Assembly (NCBI RefSeq): GCF_002920915.1
Contig: NZ_PQVF01000015.1
Location: 19,686-83,685 of the forward strand
Source of the DNA: Solitalea longa
Lineage (GTDB): Bacteria; Bacteroidota; Bacteroidia; Sphingobacteriales; Sphingobacteriaceae
DNA length: 64,000 nt
Reading direction: 5' to 3'
Shown: positions 63,968-64,000 of the stretch, piece after piece
Layout: the number at the start of each line of letters is the position of its first letter
Position numbering within the stretch: the stretch's first letter is position 1
Position numbers and translations under genes: made by a program
Notes under the pieces: generated by a model
The model's input: the letters and a program-made list of their open reading frames with translations, nothing else
Told to the model about the DNA's origin: nothing
The model's database searches: none

Positions 63968-64000
63968 GCAGTTTTTCGAAGTTACTTTTTTTAGTGTTAG

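Larger units (their letters stand above)
63583..64000. other. Right-hand edge: promoter side of the lipoprotein, minisatellite and possible IS end
   Basis: Contains the lipoprotein leader (63583-63700), a family 1 relic (about 63757-63780), an 11-bp minisatellite (63777-63853) and 32-bp-spaced iterons (63885-63967). No coding sequence is supported. Confidence 0.6.

Overview
The window reads as an ordinary chromosomal segment of a member of the Bacteroidota, most likely order Sphingobacteriales (a Pedobacter/Solitalea-like organism; the genus cannot be fixed from sequence alone). Reasons: a SusC/SusD polysaccharide utilisation locus, a gliding/type IX secretion C-terminal domain protein, DUF6377, DUF5606 and DUF3098 proteins typical of the phylum, A+T-rich intergenic DNA, and promoter -7 elements of the TAnnTTTG type. 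No tRNA, rRNA, CRISPR array, cas gene or prophage was seen.

Layout. 0-1.3 kb: DEAD-box RNA helicase. 1.4-12.8 kb: a glycan utilisation locus: SusR-like membrane regulator, two small surface/periplasmic proteins, SusC, SusD, a GH71/99-like lipoprotein and a GH97 alpha-glucosidase, closed by a terminator. 13-14.1 kb: YbaK-type deacylase and an unknown 62-residue peptide gene with its own promoter and terminator. 14.2-22.5 kb: leuS, then ftsX-DUF3098-uppP-[MFS transporter]-truB-ribF. 22.5-30.5 kb: small lipoprotein, AT-rich gap, ROK regulator converging on a GH92 alpha-mannosidase, uvrA. 30.6-39.2 kb: sigma factor, lipoprotein, aconitase, small proteins, CHU_C/PKD surface protein, rlmH. 39-47.2 kb: DUF5606, cyclophilin, a protein of the misnamed 'asparagine synthetase B' family, putative porin, purine nucleoside phosphorylase, lpxK, SlyD-like FKBP, lipoprotein. 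47.4-56.3 kb: pruA, OprO/P-type porin with a PHO-box-like leader, acyl-CoA carboxylase beta, GNAT, esterase, M42 peptidase, purU. 56.4-62.4 kb: dnaK sandwiched between two different large repeat arrays, the second carrying a REP-associated tyrosine transposase (RAYT). 62.4-64 kb: a lipoprotein, an 11-bp minisatellite and 32-bp-spaced iterons that may be the edge of an insertion sequence.

The most notable content is the repeat DNA. About 37 units of a ~60-bp hairpin repeat form a 2.36-kb array downstream of dnaK, and a 156-bp composite unit made of four different palindromes is tandemly repeated upstream of dnaK on both sides of the RAYT gene. Smaller relatives of the first family lie upstream of the MFS gene and at the right end of the window. 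Several other intergenic gaps hold distinct tandem or inverted repeats (18.3, 31.3, 41.6, 55.2 kb). All repeat counts, alignments and promoter calls were made by eye.
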